Source of the DNA: Bacillota bacterium
Lineage (GTDB): Bacteria > Bacillota > Clostridia > Lachnospirales > Lachnospiraceae
DNA length: 22,900 nt
Assembly: GCA_023409835.1 (NCBI GenBank)
Contig: JAEYQV010000036.1
Location: 1-22,900, forward strand
Reading direction: 5' to 3'
Under the pieces are notes generated by a model. That model saw only the letters and a list, made by a program, of their open reading frames with translations. It was not told the origin of the DNA and searched no databases. The position numbers were made by a program, and so were the translations under genes. This document shows positions 13,926-21,794 of the stretch, in pieces; positions within the stretch are counted from its first letter, which is position 1, and every line of letters begins with the position of its first letter.

Positions 13926-15560
13926 TTAGTATAATCTTTCCTGATCAAAAGCTTTTGCTGTACGATTCGCTACGGAAACCAGCAAAATACTGATAGCACT
14001 CCTAAAGATACCTGCCGCGGTACCAATGGACCAGTCCGCACCCTGGTTCCAGGACTTATTCAGGACATAGGTATCGATAACCTCTGCTGTGTCTTTAATT
14101 AGGTCATTTTTCAACTGGTATTGTGCTTCAAAGCCCGAATTCATAATCATACCAAGATTAATGATTAAGAGAACGAAAATCGTAGCTTTAATACCCGGAA
14201 GGGTAATATGTAACATCTTCTTAAATCTGCCGGCACCATCAATGGAGGCCGCTTCATACAGATCCGGATTGATGGAGGTTATGGATGCCAGATAAATAAT
14301 ACTGTTCCAACCGGTTTCCTTCCATACAACTGCCGCACCGACAATCCACCAGAAATACTTACTGTTCGCAAAGAAGTTAATCGGCGAATCGAGTATATTC
14401 AGCTTTACGAGTAATTCATTGATCATACCGCCATCCAGGGATAACATATTACGTACGATGGCTGCAACGATAATCCAGGATAGGAAGTGAGGAAGATAGG
14501 ATACTGTCTGAACCAGCTTTTTACCCTTTATATTAACAACCTCATTCAACAGGAGCGCAAAACCAATCGCAAACACAAAGCTGAAGACCAGGTTAATTAC
14601 GCTCATCGCAATTGTATTACGGAAAGCCATAAGAAAATCATTATCGCCAAGCAACTGAGTGAATTTATTCCAGCCTATCCAAACCTGGCCTGCCTTTGCA
14701 CCCGGCTTATAATTCTGGAAGGCCATCGTCCATCCAACTAAGGGTAAGTAATAGAAAATAACACCATAAATCAAGAAGGGCAGTGACAGCAGGATTAACT
14801 CCTTCTGTTTCATAATCATCTTCCAGGTTACCAGGCCCTCATACTTCTCGTGTAGGTATCCGATATATGCGACAATGAAAACAATTGCATTGATTCCAGC
14901 GATTGCAAAGAAACCAATTCCCCAAGTCGCTTTCCTAAACTCCTCTACCTGTAAGGCACCGATACTAACCGCATTAATAGCTATCAGTCCTAAAAGGGAT
15001 AATAATATATTTGTAAAGGATAGAATCTTTACTATCCGGTAAGACTTTATTGTTTTTGAAAATAATGCCTTAAGACCGGCTAAGAGAGAAAATATCACCG
15101 TCATAATCAGCGTAAATATAACTAAACAAGCACTGATAACATCCTGTTCTATATGTGTAATAACGGAAGCTGACAGCTTAATCATTCCGAAGAAAGAAAA
15201 TTCTCTTTCCGGCAGATGTCCGATTTCCTCCAACTCCGCTACCTTAGCATTCATTTTTTCAGTTAAAATGTCAATAATGTAATACTCATTTTCCTTCAGT
15301 CGTTTCTCAACGTCTGCCCGGTCCTTACCGTTCACAATATTCTTTGCAGCGTTGTATACAATTTTCTTATCGATGCCGGAATCCTTTGCTACTTTACTTA
15401 TAATATTACTTTCTAATGCTGATTTTCTATAATCAATGTTATATCCTTCTTCAACGCCTTTCTGCGCGGGAAGATGCAGGTAAGGCAGAAACATACTAAC
15501 AATAATTGCTGCAAAGCTTAATACAGCTATAATAATTTTATAGGGTTTCCGCTTCTTCAT
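13926..15560 (-). CDS. Carbohydrate ABC transporter permease, LplB type, with a ~245-residue N-terminal extension
   Basis: The C-terminal part (about 250-544) is a standard LplB/YteP-type permease: SLPFLIYGVIFYYLPLVGWTMAFQNYKPG, then the EAA coupling loop LYEAASIDGAGRFKKMLHITLPGI at 434-457 and the ADWSIGTAAGIFRS end motif. Typical members have about 300-330 residues. Here about 245 extra residues precede it: a membrane helix at 8-30, a charged and probably extracellular segment at 31-135, and three further helices at about 138-165, 180-202 and 213-236. The whole frame is continuous with a single start and a lysine-rich MKKRKPYK opening. The extension may bind the partner lipoprotein or sense ligand; I do not recognise a named domain. 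Confidence 0.88.
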   Translation of the reverse strand: MKKRKPYKIIIAVLSFAAIIVSMFLPYLHLPAQKGVEEGYNIDYRKSALESNIISKVAKDSGIDKKIVYNAAKNIVNGKDRADVEKRLKENEYYIIDILTEKMNAKVAELEEIGHLPEREFSFFGMIKLSASVITHIEQDVISACLVIFTLIMTVIFSLLAGLKALFSKTIKSYRIVKILSFTNILLSLLGLIAINAVSIGALQVEEFRKATWGIGFFAIAGINAIVFIVAYIGYLHEKYEGLVTWKMIMKQKELILLSLPFLIYGVIFYYLPLVGWTMAFQNYKPGAKAGQVWIGWNKFTQLLGDNDFLMAFRNTIAMSVINLVFSFVFAIGFALLLNEVVNIKGKKLVQTVSYLPHFLSWIIVAAIVRNMLSLDGGMINELLVKLNILDSPINFFANSKYFWWIVGAAVVWKETGWNSIIYLASITSINPDLYEAASIDGAGRFKKMLHITLPGIKATIFVLLIINLGMIMNSGFEAQYQLKNDLIKDTAEVIDTYVLNKSWNQGADWSIGTAAGIFRSAISILLVSVANRTAKAFDQERLY

Positions 15561-15648
15561 ACAAGTGCCTCCAGTCTCACTATATTTCTATTAATTCTTC
15601 CTTCATTTTATTATTGGACTTTCGTAAGCCCTTGCTTTTTCCTTTATA

Positions 15649-15697
15649 ATGGGGTGCCTTAAACAGTCGTTGACCGCCTGATTTAAGACACCCCCAT
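15649..15697 (-). terminator. Hairpin between the binding-protein gene and the permease genes
   Basis: ATGGGG-TGCCTTAAACAG (15649-15666) pairs with CTGATTTAAGACA-CCCCCAT (15678-15697), with a few mismatches or bulges. On the minus strand it follows the binding-protein stop by about 87 bases and is followed by TATAAAGG, not a T-run. A leaky terminator or stabilising stem would keep binding-protein levels above permease levels. Confidence 0.5.
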
Positions 15698-15783
15698 AAT
15701 GATAGGTAAGACCTATCTTAATACCTTTGTATTATAGCTGCATCGTATGCTTCCATCTACAAACGTATTGATAATAAAGAGAC

Positions 15784-17526
15784 TTACTGACCGAGAGCGA
15801 TTGCCTGTCTTCTACGAGCCTCAGCTGTTAACTCATCGAGGTATGCATCGATATCAACTTCGGTTCTGTAGGTTTCCATGTACTGATCCCAAACGGTATC
15901 AAACTGGTCTGCAGGAGCCATCATAGCCTTCGGTAACCACTCATGCTTCAGCTCGGTGATCTTTGCTCTAGCTGCGCCGTAATCGGTCTCAGTGGTCCAG
16001 TTATTGGTGTAAGACCACATCGGATACCAAGGCTCGTTATCAACAACGTCATTACCCAAGAAATCCAAGAAGGTCTTGTAGCCATAACCATCGAGAAGCT
16101 GCTTCTCTACATCATATAATGTTAAGTAGAATTCGTTCGGCTGATTCTTAGGATCCTGAGCATTCTTGCCATCAGCTAACATTCCTTCGAAGTGAGGGAA
16201 GTAAGCATATGCACCGGTAACAAGGTTCTGGGTAACCCAGTCTTTGTTATCATAGTTTGCTCTCTGCTCATCTGTTCTGGAGAATACACCATTCTCATCA
16301 ACCTGGTAGTCAACGCCTTCTTCACCCCAAGATCTTAAGGTCATAACTTCAGGAGAAAGAAGATCATTAATGAACTTCATAGCGCCTTCAACGTCTTTAC
16401 AGCTCTTTGTGATTGATAAACCGTTGGAAACGTCAAGAGCGGAAGGACTATGCCATCTGTCAGGTCTCTGTCCGTCAATGGTAATCGGCAACGGAACATA
16501 GGTTTTGCCAACCTTACCATCGGTAATAAGAGCTTCCTGTGCAGTGTTGAAGTTCCACATCTGGTCTAAGGTACCTAATACTCTACCTGTGGATAACAGG
16601 GAGATGTACTGGTCATAGGACATAGTAAAGGTTTCAGGATGTACTAAGCCATCGTTGAATGCCTTATTAATTCTCTGGTAATACATTTTTGCTTCAGGGA
16701 AGGTGTTGTAGTCAAGAGCAGTAACTGTCTCAGGATCAACAGCACAAGCACCATCGTTAGGATAGCCAGCTAAGAACAACGGAGGATTCTCAACGCCGAA
16801 GTATCTCCAGTCCTCGGAGCTCATAGAGAAACCAACGGTATCCTGTCCGTCTTCTGTCTTCGGATGAGCATCCTTATAAGCCTTGATTACATCAAAGTAC
16901 TGATCCATAGTCTTGATTACAGGGAAATTAGCCCAGATCAGAACGTCCTTCTGAATCCAGAATGCTTCATCCCAGTGATATGTAGCCATATCCTTACCCT
17001 GGATAATACCGAACTGAGGAATCAGGTAGATGTGACCATCCTCTGCTCTAACTCTGTTCCAATCTGACTCGGATAAGTAGTTCTTGATGTTAGGATAGTT
17101 ATCCCAATACTCATCAATTGCATATAAAGCATCTACTTCTAATAAAGCAGCTGTACCTGTGGAACCGGTAATGAAGTCGGGATATTCTCCGCCTGCAACC
17201 ATAACACCGATTCTCTCATCTGCTGTCTGACCGGTTAACCAGGTAACCTTAGCCCAAGCACCGGTAACCTCAGCGATCTTCTTTAATAATCTGTTGTCAT
17301 CCGGAACTTCGGTTCCAGATACTGCATTGAACATCGTAAATTGCTTGATTTCTGCAGGTGCGGTTGTAGCAGCAGGTTCTGTATCTTTTTTATCTCCGCT
17401 GGTATCAGCCGGTGCCTGTGTCGGTGTAGTAGTAGCAGGCTTATCATCTTTCTTACAGCCAACTGCAAGTACGCCGAACATTGTGATTACCAACATAACG
17501 GCAATCAATGATCTGAATCTTTTCAT
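15784..17526 (-). CDS. Extracellular carbohydrate-binding lipoprotein, LplA/YtcQ type
   Basis: This 580-residue family-1 solute-binding protein recruits an oligosaccharide for the two permeases downstream. The signal peptide ends in the lipobox AVGC with Cys at 24, followed by a T/P/A/K-rich linker (about 26-58). The mature domain opens KQFTMFNAVSGTEVPDDNRLLKKIAEVTG, the usual start of this long (over 500 residues) LplA/YtcQ group, with a YPDFITGSTG strand motif. A GGGAGGAAA ribosome binding site precedes the start. It is the first gene of the operon and has its own promoter, just downstream of a kinase-regulator pair that probably controls it. The substrate is not determinable; relatives take up plant or host polysaccharide fragments. 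Confidence 0.92.
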   Translation of the reverse strand: MKRFRSLIAVMLVITMFGVLAVGCKKDDKPATTTPTQAPADTSGDKKDTEPAATTAPAEIKQFTMFNAVSGTEVPDDNRLLKKIAEVTGAWAKVTWLTGQTADERIGVMVAGGEYPDFITGSTGTAALLEVDALYAIDEYWDNYPNIKNYLSESDWNRVRAEDGHIYLIPQFGIIQGKDMATYHWDEAFWIQKDVLIWANFPVIKTMDQYFDVIKAYKDAHPKTEDGQDTVGFSMSSEDWRYFGVENPPLFLAGYPNDGACAVDPETVTALDYNTFPEAKMYYQRINKAFNDGLVHPETFTMSYDQYISLLSTGRVLGTLDQMWNFNTAQEALITDGKVGKTYVPLPITIDGQRPDRWHSPSALDVSNGLSITKSCKDVEGAMKFINDLLSPEVMTLRSWGEEGVDYQVDENGVFSRTDEQRANYDNKDWVTQNLVTGAYAYFPHFEGMLADGKNAQDPKNQPNEFYLTLYDVEKQLLDGYGYKTFLDFLGNDVVDNEPWYPMWSYTNNWTTETDYGAARAKITELKHEWLPKAMMAPADQFDTVWDQYMETYRTEVDIDAYLDELTAEARRRQAIALGQ

Positions 17527-17588
17527 GATATTTCCTCCCTATATTTATTTGCTAAATCTGCATATACATGCGGATATCAGCTACGATT

Positions 17589-17617
17589 ATTTTATCATTA
17601 TTGCACAATTTGGGCAA
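17589..17617 (-). promoter_or_regulatory. Promoter of the ABC importer operon
   Basis: On the minus strand TTGCCC (17617-17612), a 17-base spacer and TAAAAT (17594-17589) with a TGA extended -10. Transcription would start near 17582, about 55 bases before the binding-protein ATG. The A/T-rich 70 bases upstream would be the place for regulator binding. Confidence 0.6.
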
Positions 17618-17693
17618 CGTACAAAGTATAGCTTAAATATAAAAAATTATATTTTTGGAAATTTTATATCCCTCAATTTGTAGAATTGCATAA

Positions 17694-17730
17694 AAAGAAC
17701 CATGAAAGTAAATGAGATCTTTTCATGGTT
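17694..17730 (-). terminator. Terminator of the kinase-regulator operon
   Basis: On the minus strand AACCATGAAA pairs with TTTCATGGTT (17721-17730 with 17698-17707), followed by CTTTTTATG. It lies 40 bases after the regulator stop and separates that operon from the ABC operon. Confidence 0.8.
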
Positions 17731-17769
17731 CTATGTGCCATATTGCTTAATAGGAATCCGGTTTGTTTT

Positions 17770-19368
17770 TTACTTTCGTGACATCAGCTGTTTTCGGTAT
17801 TGCAGCGGAGTAATTCCCTTTAATTGTACAAATTTACTGATAAAATAATCCGTATTATTAAAGCCCACCGCATTCGCCACAAGATAGATTTTCTCATCAG
17901 AACGGATTAAAAGCTCCGCCGCTCTGTCAATTCTGTAGTTATTCAGATAATCCTTAAAGGATATTCCATACTGCTTCTTAAATATCTGACCCAGATAAGC
18001 ACTGTTAATAAAATACTTTTCACTTAAGGATTTTAAACTGAGGTTATCCATATAATGCTCGGTTATTTCCTTTTCAATATCCGTTAAAACGCCGCCGAAG
18101 GCATGATGCCTGATCTGGCATAAATAATTTGCGAAGTCTAGGGCAAATTCCTTAAAATGCTTCACACTTCCCCTGACGGCAATCTGGTCATAGCCGCCCT
18201 GGCTGATCATCTTATAAACCTCCTCCTGTTCAAAATCAGGATCCAGAGACTTGGCCAGACTGATTAGGTTAAATAGCAGGTAGTCCAGATTAATCTTTAT
18301 GATACCCGGTTCTGTTACCAGCTCCTTAAAATAGTTGTAAATGACTTCGATCTTCTTGCAGATTCCCTCGGTATCATTCTCTTCAATCGACCGGATCAGC
18401 TCATCCATCATCTCTTTATCCACCGGCTTCTTATTGGTGGAGCTGCTCTTAATCTCGTCATAGTAAGCTATATTCTGTTCATTCGAAAATTGTTGGAAGC
18501 TCTTTGCGATTTCCGCCGATTTATAGGAATCGGAAATCTGACTGATATCCTCCACCCGCTGACCGATGTAGATAATAATTTTATAGGAAAGACTAGTACT
18601 GATGGAATCGTAGAGCTTAGACATGTATTCCTTCTCGCTGACCTCCGACAGATCAGCCAGCTTTTTCACATAGATGAAGCCCACCGAAGGTATGTTCTCA
18701 ATTCTTCCCTCCTCCGTATAAGCATGATACCAGTTATTACCCAGATAGTCCTTCAGAGAGTCAAACAGAAGGGTTTTTGCTTTAAGCTTGTCTGAGCTGG
18801 TCAGCTGCCTGAATTGCTCATTCATTAAATCGTATTCCAGACTGATATATCTGACATTTTGCGTATCTACCAAATACCGGCTGACATAATCCAGAGCTTC
18901 TTTATTCTGCTGACCGAAAATCAACTGGGAGAGATGCCGGTCTAATACAATCTTTTCAGAGAAATCCAGCTTTTTCTGTTTCTCCACTTGCCGGTAAAAC
19001 TGTTCTTTATAATCCATAAGCACACGGATCAGCTCCTCCCTCTGTACGGGCTTCAGAACATAATCGGCAACATCATATTTAATTGCTTTCTTAGCATATT
19101 CGAACTCATAAAAGCCGCTCAATATAATAAATCTGATTTTATTCGAAATATGCTCCCAGGTATATGAAATCAGCTCCAATCCATCCATCCTGGGCATCTT
19201 AATATCAGTAATTACTAAATCAAATTCCGTATTCTTCATCAGCTCGACTGCTTCTACTCCGTTGGAGGCCTCTCCACAGATCTCAAAGCCGTATTGTTCC
19301 CAATTAATCAGTATTCTGATACCCTGACGGATATATGGCTCGTCATCCACAATTAAAACCCTAATCAT
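17770..19368 (-). CDS. YesN-type response regulator (receiver plus AraC DNA-binding domain)
   Basis: The protein has 532 residues from ATG 19368, with GGAGG nine bases upstream; the frame stays open further upstream but a start there would lie deep in the kinase gene. The receiver domain (1-120) has D8/D9, phospho-acceptor D55 in ITDIKMPRMDG, S84 and K106 (LKP). A long central segment follows, then an AraC-type C-terminus with LSLKSLSEKYFINSAYLGQIFKKQYG and GFNNTDYFISKFVQLKGITPLQYRKQ. Its start overlaps the kinase stop by eight bases, showing tight translational coupling. The likely target is the promoter of the ABC importer operon directly downstream. Confidence 0.93.
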   Translation of the reverse strand: MIRVLIVDDEPYIRQGIRILINWEQYGFEICGEASNGVEAVELMKNTEFDLVITDIKMPRMDGLELISYTWEHISNKIRFIILSGFYEFEYAKKAIKYDVADYVLKPVQREELIRVLMDYKEQFYRQVEKQKKLDFSEKIVLDRHLSQLIFGQQNKEALDYVSRYLVDTQNVRYISLEYDLMNEQFRQLTSSDKLKAKTLLFDSLKDYLGNNWYHAYTEEGRIENIPSVGFIYVKKLADLSEVSEKEYMSKLYDSISTSLSYKIIIYIGQRVEDISQISDSYKSAEIAKSFQQFSNEQNIAYYDEIKSSSTNKKPVDKEMMDELIRSIEENDTEGICKKIEVIYNYFKELVTEPGIIKINLDYLLFNLISLAKSLDPDFEQEEVYKMISQGGYDQIAVRGSVKHFKEFALDFANYLCQIRHHAFGGVLTDIEKEITEHYMDNLSLKSLSEKYFINSAYLGQIFKKQYGISFKDYLNNYRIDRAAELLIRSDEKIYLVANAVGFNNTDYFISKFVQLKGITPLQYRKQLMSRK

Positions 19369-21169
19369 CCCCGTTAACCTCCTTATTAAAATCGATTTTC
19401 TGCAGCTTTTCACTATCGACATAGGATAACGGAATACGAATTGTAATATCGGTTCCGTTATCTATTTTGCTGTCAATATCGAACAGAATATTGCCGTCAC
19501 AAAACATTTTTAACCGGAGAAAAGCATTTAATATTCCTGTGCTTTTGGATTCATTCAGCATTTTGCTGTCCGCATGCTCCAGCATCCATAACAGCTTATC
19601 CAGCTTCTCCTTCTCAATACCTCCGCCGTTATCAGAAATCTCAATGAACAGATACTCCATGTTTTTTGTAATTGTCAGTGAAATTACCCCATCATTGACT
19701 GTAGTTTCAATCCCATGAATACAGGCATTTTCTACAAAGGTGACGATTGCAAGCTTCGGAACCTTATATTTTTCGCACCCCTCCATAATATAATGATAAA
19801 ACTTGATTTTATCCCCGAAGCGATATCTCTGGATATTGATATACTTCTCTACAAAGTTCAGCTCCTCTTCTATGGTAATTGTATCGGAGCCCCAGTTCAT
19901 GCTCTTACGGAATAATATGGCAAGCTCACCGATGATATCCGCCGTTTCGTTTTCTCCTTTTAGTAAGCTCCTCATGCGGATACTCTCCAAGGTATTAAAC
20001 AGAAAGTGCGGATTGACCTGACTCTGGATTGCCTTCAGCTCTGCCTGCTTCTTGGAGAGCTCCAATACCTGCTTCTCGGCATTACCCTTAAACACCACTT
20101 CAATTAAATTTCTTATTTTTTGTACCATTAGGTTATAGCTGATGATCAGCTTACCTATCTCATCATCCCCTTCGGCAATACCGATTTCCTCGAATTGCTC
20201 CTTTTTCACCTTATCCATATAGGTAGCTACTAAGGTAAGTCTCTTACTGATTGATCTTCCTACAAAAAATATCAATAGAGAGGGGATTATAACATTCATT
20301 AAAACCAGTAACAGCAATCCTTTATTCTCTATTATTACTGTCCAGAAGGCAGGAATCTTTGAAAAGACAAGAATTTCCCATTCCTCATTACCTGCCCGGA
20401 AGGTCTTTGACATGGTGGTTGCCCGTGATTCGATGGATTCGGACGATGCATACTCACTCATACTATTTTCCTTCGGAAGATTTGAGAATAAAATATAGTC
20501 GCCATTTCTTATATATATTTCCGCATCTACCTTCTCGTTCAAAACATCCCTCAGCATCAGATTATAATCAATATCGATCTTCAGGAGCTTTTCCATTCCG
20601 CGGTATCCGAAATTATCCAGATTGCGAATGATACTGATCGTCCTTGAGGAACCGCTTCCAATGGCATAACGTTTTGCCTCATCAAAATAGGTATATACGA
20701 AGATATCCGCGTTATGTTCCTTATATGCTTTATACCAGGATGTATTCTGTATCAGTTCCACTTTAGCTATCTTGCCGCCGTTCAATATCGTATCATTGTC
20801 CGCATAGATCTGGATTGTACTTACGATTCCATTATTGTAATTGTAGCTGAAATTATTGTTTCTTAACAGTTTTATATAATCATCATAATAAGTCATATAG
20901 CTGCTGTAGCTTTTACTAAGAAACTTATTAAGGTTTTGATCCATATAGAGATTATTGGTAAACAGGATACAGCCGTTCACTGTCTCCGTCAGGTTATACT
21001 CAATACGCTCCATCGTGTATTGCAATTCCTTCTCCCGATCTCTGACTGAGCTGATGTTTACTGTATGTAATATGATAGCATCTGTTACGATTATCGGGAT
21101 AAAAACACAGAAGGCATAGATAAGCAGCAGCTTATTCCTGATCTTAAAATTATTAAACGTTAATTTCAT
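19361..21169 (-). CDS. YesM-type sensor histidine kinase with a large extracellular domain
   Basis: This 602-residue membrane kinase has TM1 at about 13-36, a 245-residue extracellular region with the look of a double-cache sensor (NTSWYKAY, SRTISIIRNL, GMEKLLKIDIDYN), TM2 at about 284-304, HAMP at about 303-358, and the phospho-acceptor H388 in VNPHFLFNTLESIRMR. The ATPase domain has FVENACIHG (N481) and DNGGG (513-517). The last glycine box reads STGILNAFLRL in place of GIGLxNVxxRL, two residues short. The direct-sensing architecture differs from the first kinase in the window. A GAGAGGA site precedes the start, and the gene overlaps its regulator by eight bases. Confidence 0.92.
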   Translation of the reverse strand: MKLTFNNFKIRNKLLLIYAFCVFIPIIVTDAIILHTVNISSVRDREKELQYTMERIEYNLTETVNGCILFTNNLYMDQNLNKFLSKSYSSYMTYYDDYIKLLRNNNFSYNYNNGIVSTIQIYADNDTILNGGKIAKVELIQNTSWYKAYKEHNADIFVYTYFDEAKRYAIGSGSSRTISIIRNLDNFGYRGMEKLLKIDIDYNLMLRDVLNEKVDAEIYIRNGDYILFSNLPKENSMSEYASSESIESRATTMSKTFRAGNEEWEILVFSKIPAFWTVIIENKGLLLLVLMNVIIPSLLIFFVGRSISKRLTLVATYMDKVKKEQFEEIGIAEGDDEIGKLIISYNLMVQKIRNLIEVVFKGNAEKQVLELSKKQAELKAIQSQVNPHFLFNTLESIRMRSLLKGENETADIIGELAILFRKSMNWGSDTITIEEELNFVEKYINIQRYRFGDKIKFYHYIMEGCEKYKVPKLAIVTFVENACIHGIETTVNDGVISLTITKNMEYLFIEISDNGGGIEKEKLDKLLWMLEHADSKMLNESKSTGILNAFLRLKMFCDGNILFDIDSKIDNGTDITIRIPLSYVDSEKLQKIDFNKEVNGDD

Positions 21170-21241
21170 ATGATCTATCCTCTCACCTTAAATTTCCTTA
21201 TCGAATGGTGATACAGCCGGCAAATTCCTATTACTCCTATA

Positions 21242-21270
21242 ATTGTACACAATAAAGCAAATTATAGCAA
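21242..21270 (-). promoter_or_regulatory. Promoter of the kinase-regulator operon
   Basis: On the minus strand TTGCTA (21270-21265), 17 bases, TACAAT (21247-21242). An overlapping alternative extended -10 TGC-TATAAT lies at 21269-21261. Either leaves a leader of about 65-85 bases. Confidence 0.45.
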
Positions 21271-21289
21271 GTAAATCATCATTAGTCCC

Positions 21290-21315
21290 GTTTGGTTTAG
21301 TGTTAATAACCAAAC
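21290..21315. promoter_or_regulatory. Inverted repeat upstream of the kinase promoter
   Basis: GTTTGGTT (21290-21297) and AACCAAAC (21308-21315) are perfect 8-base arms with a 10-base spacer, centred about 67 bases before the likely transcription start. That is a suitable position for an activator, possibly the YesN-type regulator acting on its own operon. Confidence 0.4.
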
Positions 21316-21716
21316 ACTTCGTTCTCCTGGAAAGCAGTGAAATACCTGAATCCAAAACCTATCCGAAATGACATAAAATTGAACTAAATTGTTAACAAAA
21401 TGTCTTTATTCTATCCATATTTTAATCATAAATAGTGTTTATACTATAGATAGAAAGTGATTGAATTCAATTTTTCACTCTCCTCCTCCCTACTTTATAG
21501 ATATGATGAGAGGGTGTCTGTAAGCATCAGCTTCAGGCACCCTGATTCTTGTCCATAGAATCTCACTGAATTATTTTATTTTTTTATTAAATATTTATAA
21601 TGCCTTCACAAAGTAGTCACAGATTGCATTTATAATAAGCTCATAGATCGTGATAAAACACTTTCTACTCCCACCCTATTATACGCTAAGGTATATCAAC
21701 ACCCCAGTTGTATACC

Positions 21717-21772
21717 AAAAAATGAGCTGTTACACCAGCAGTAATTAACTGTCAGTGTACAGCTCATTTTTT
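21717..21772 (-). terminator. Bidirectional terminator after the CNNM/CBS gene
   Basis: AAAAAATGAGCTGTTACAC (21717-21735) pairs with GTGTACAGCTCATTTTTT (21755-21772), with one bulged T, and an inner CAGT/ACTG stem. The A-run and T-run on both sides make it work in either direction. It lies 22 bases after the minus-strand stop. Confidence 0.88.
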
Positions 21773-21794
21773 AGTTATTCTTTTCGAAGTAATA

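Larger units (their letters stand above)
21170..21794. other. 625-base gene-free region
   Basis: It holds the kinase promoter and inverted repeat (21242-21315), a 10-bp palindrome TTGTTAACAA (21389-21398), a hairpin at 21510-21543 (AGGGTGTCTGTAAGC with GCTTCAGGCACCCT, no T-run) and the bidirectional terminator at 21717-21772. The rest, about 21545-21715, is very A/T-rich and shows no coding frame or RNA I can recognise. Confidence 0.55.

Noticed and set aside
21510..21543. Hairpin AGGGTGTCTG... as a second terminator
   Set aside because: The stem is good but neither strand has a T-run after it, and no gene ends close by; it is left as an unexplained structure.
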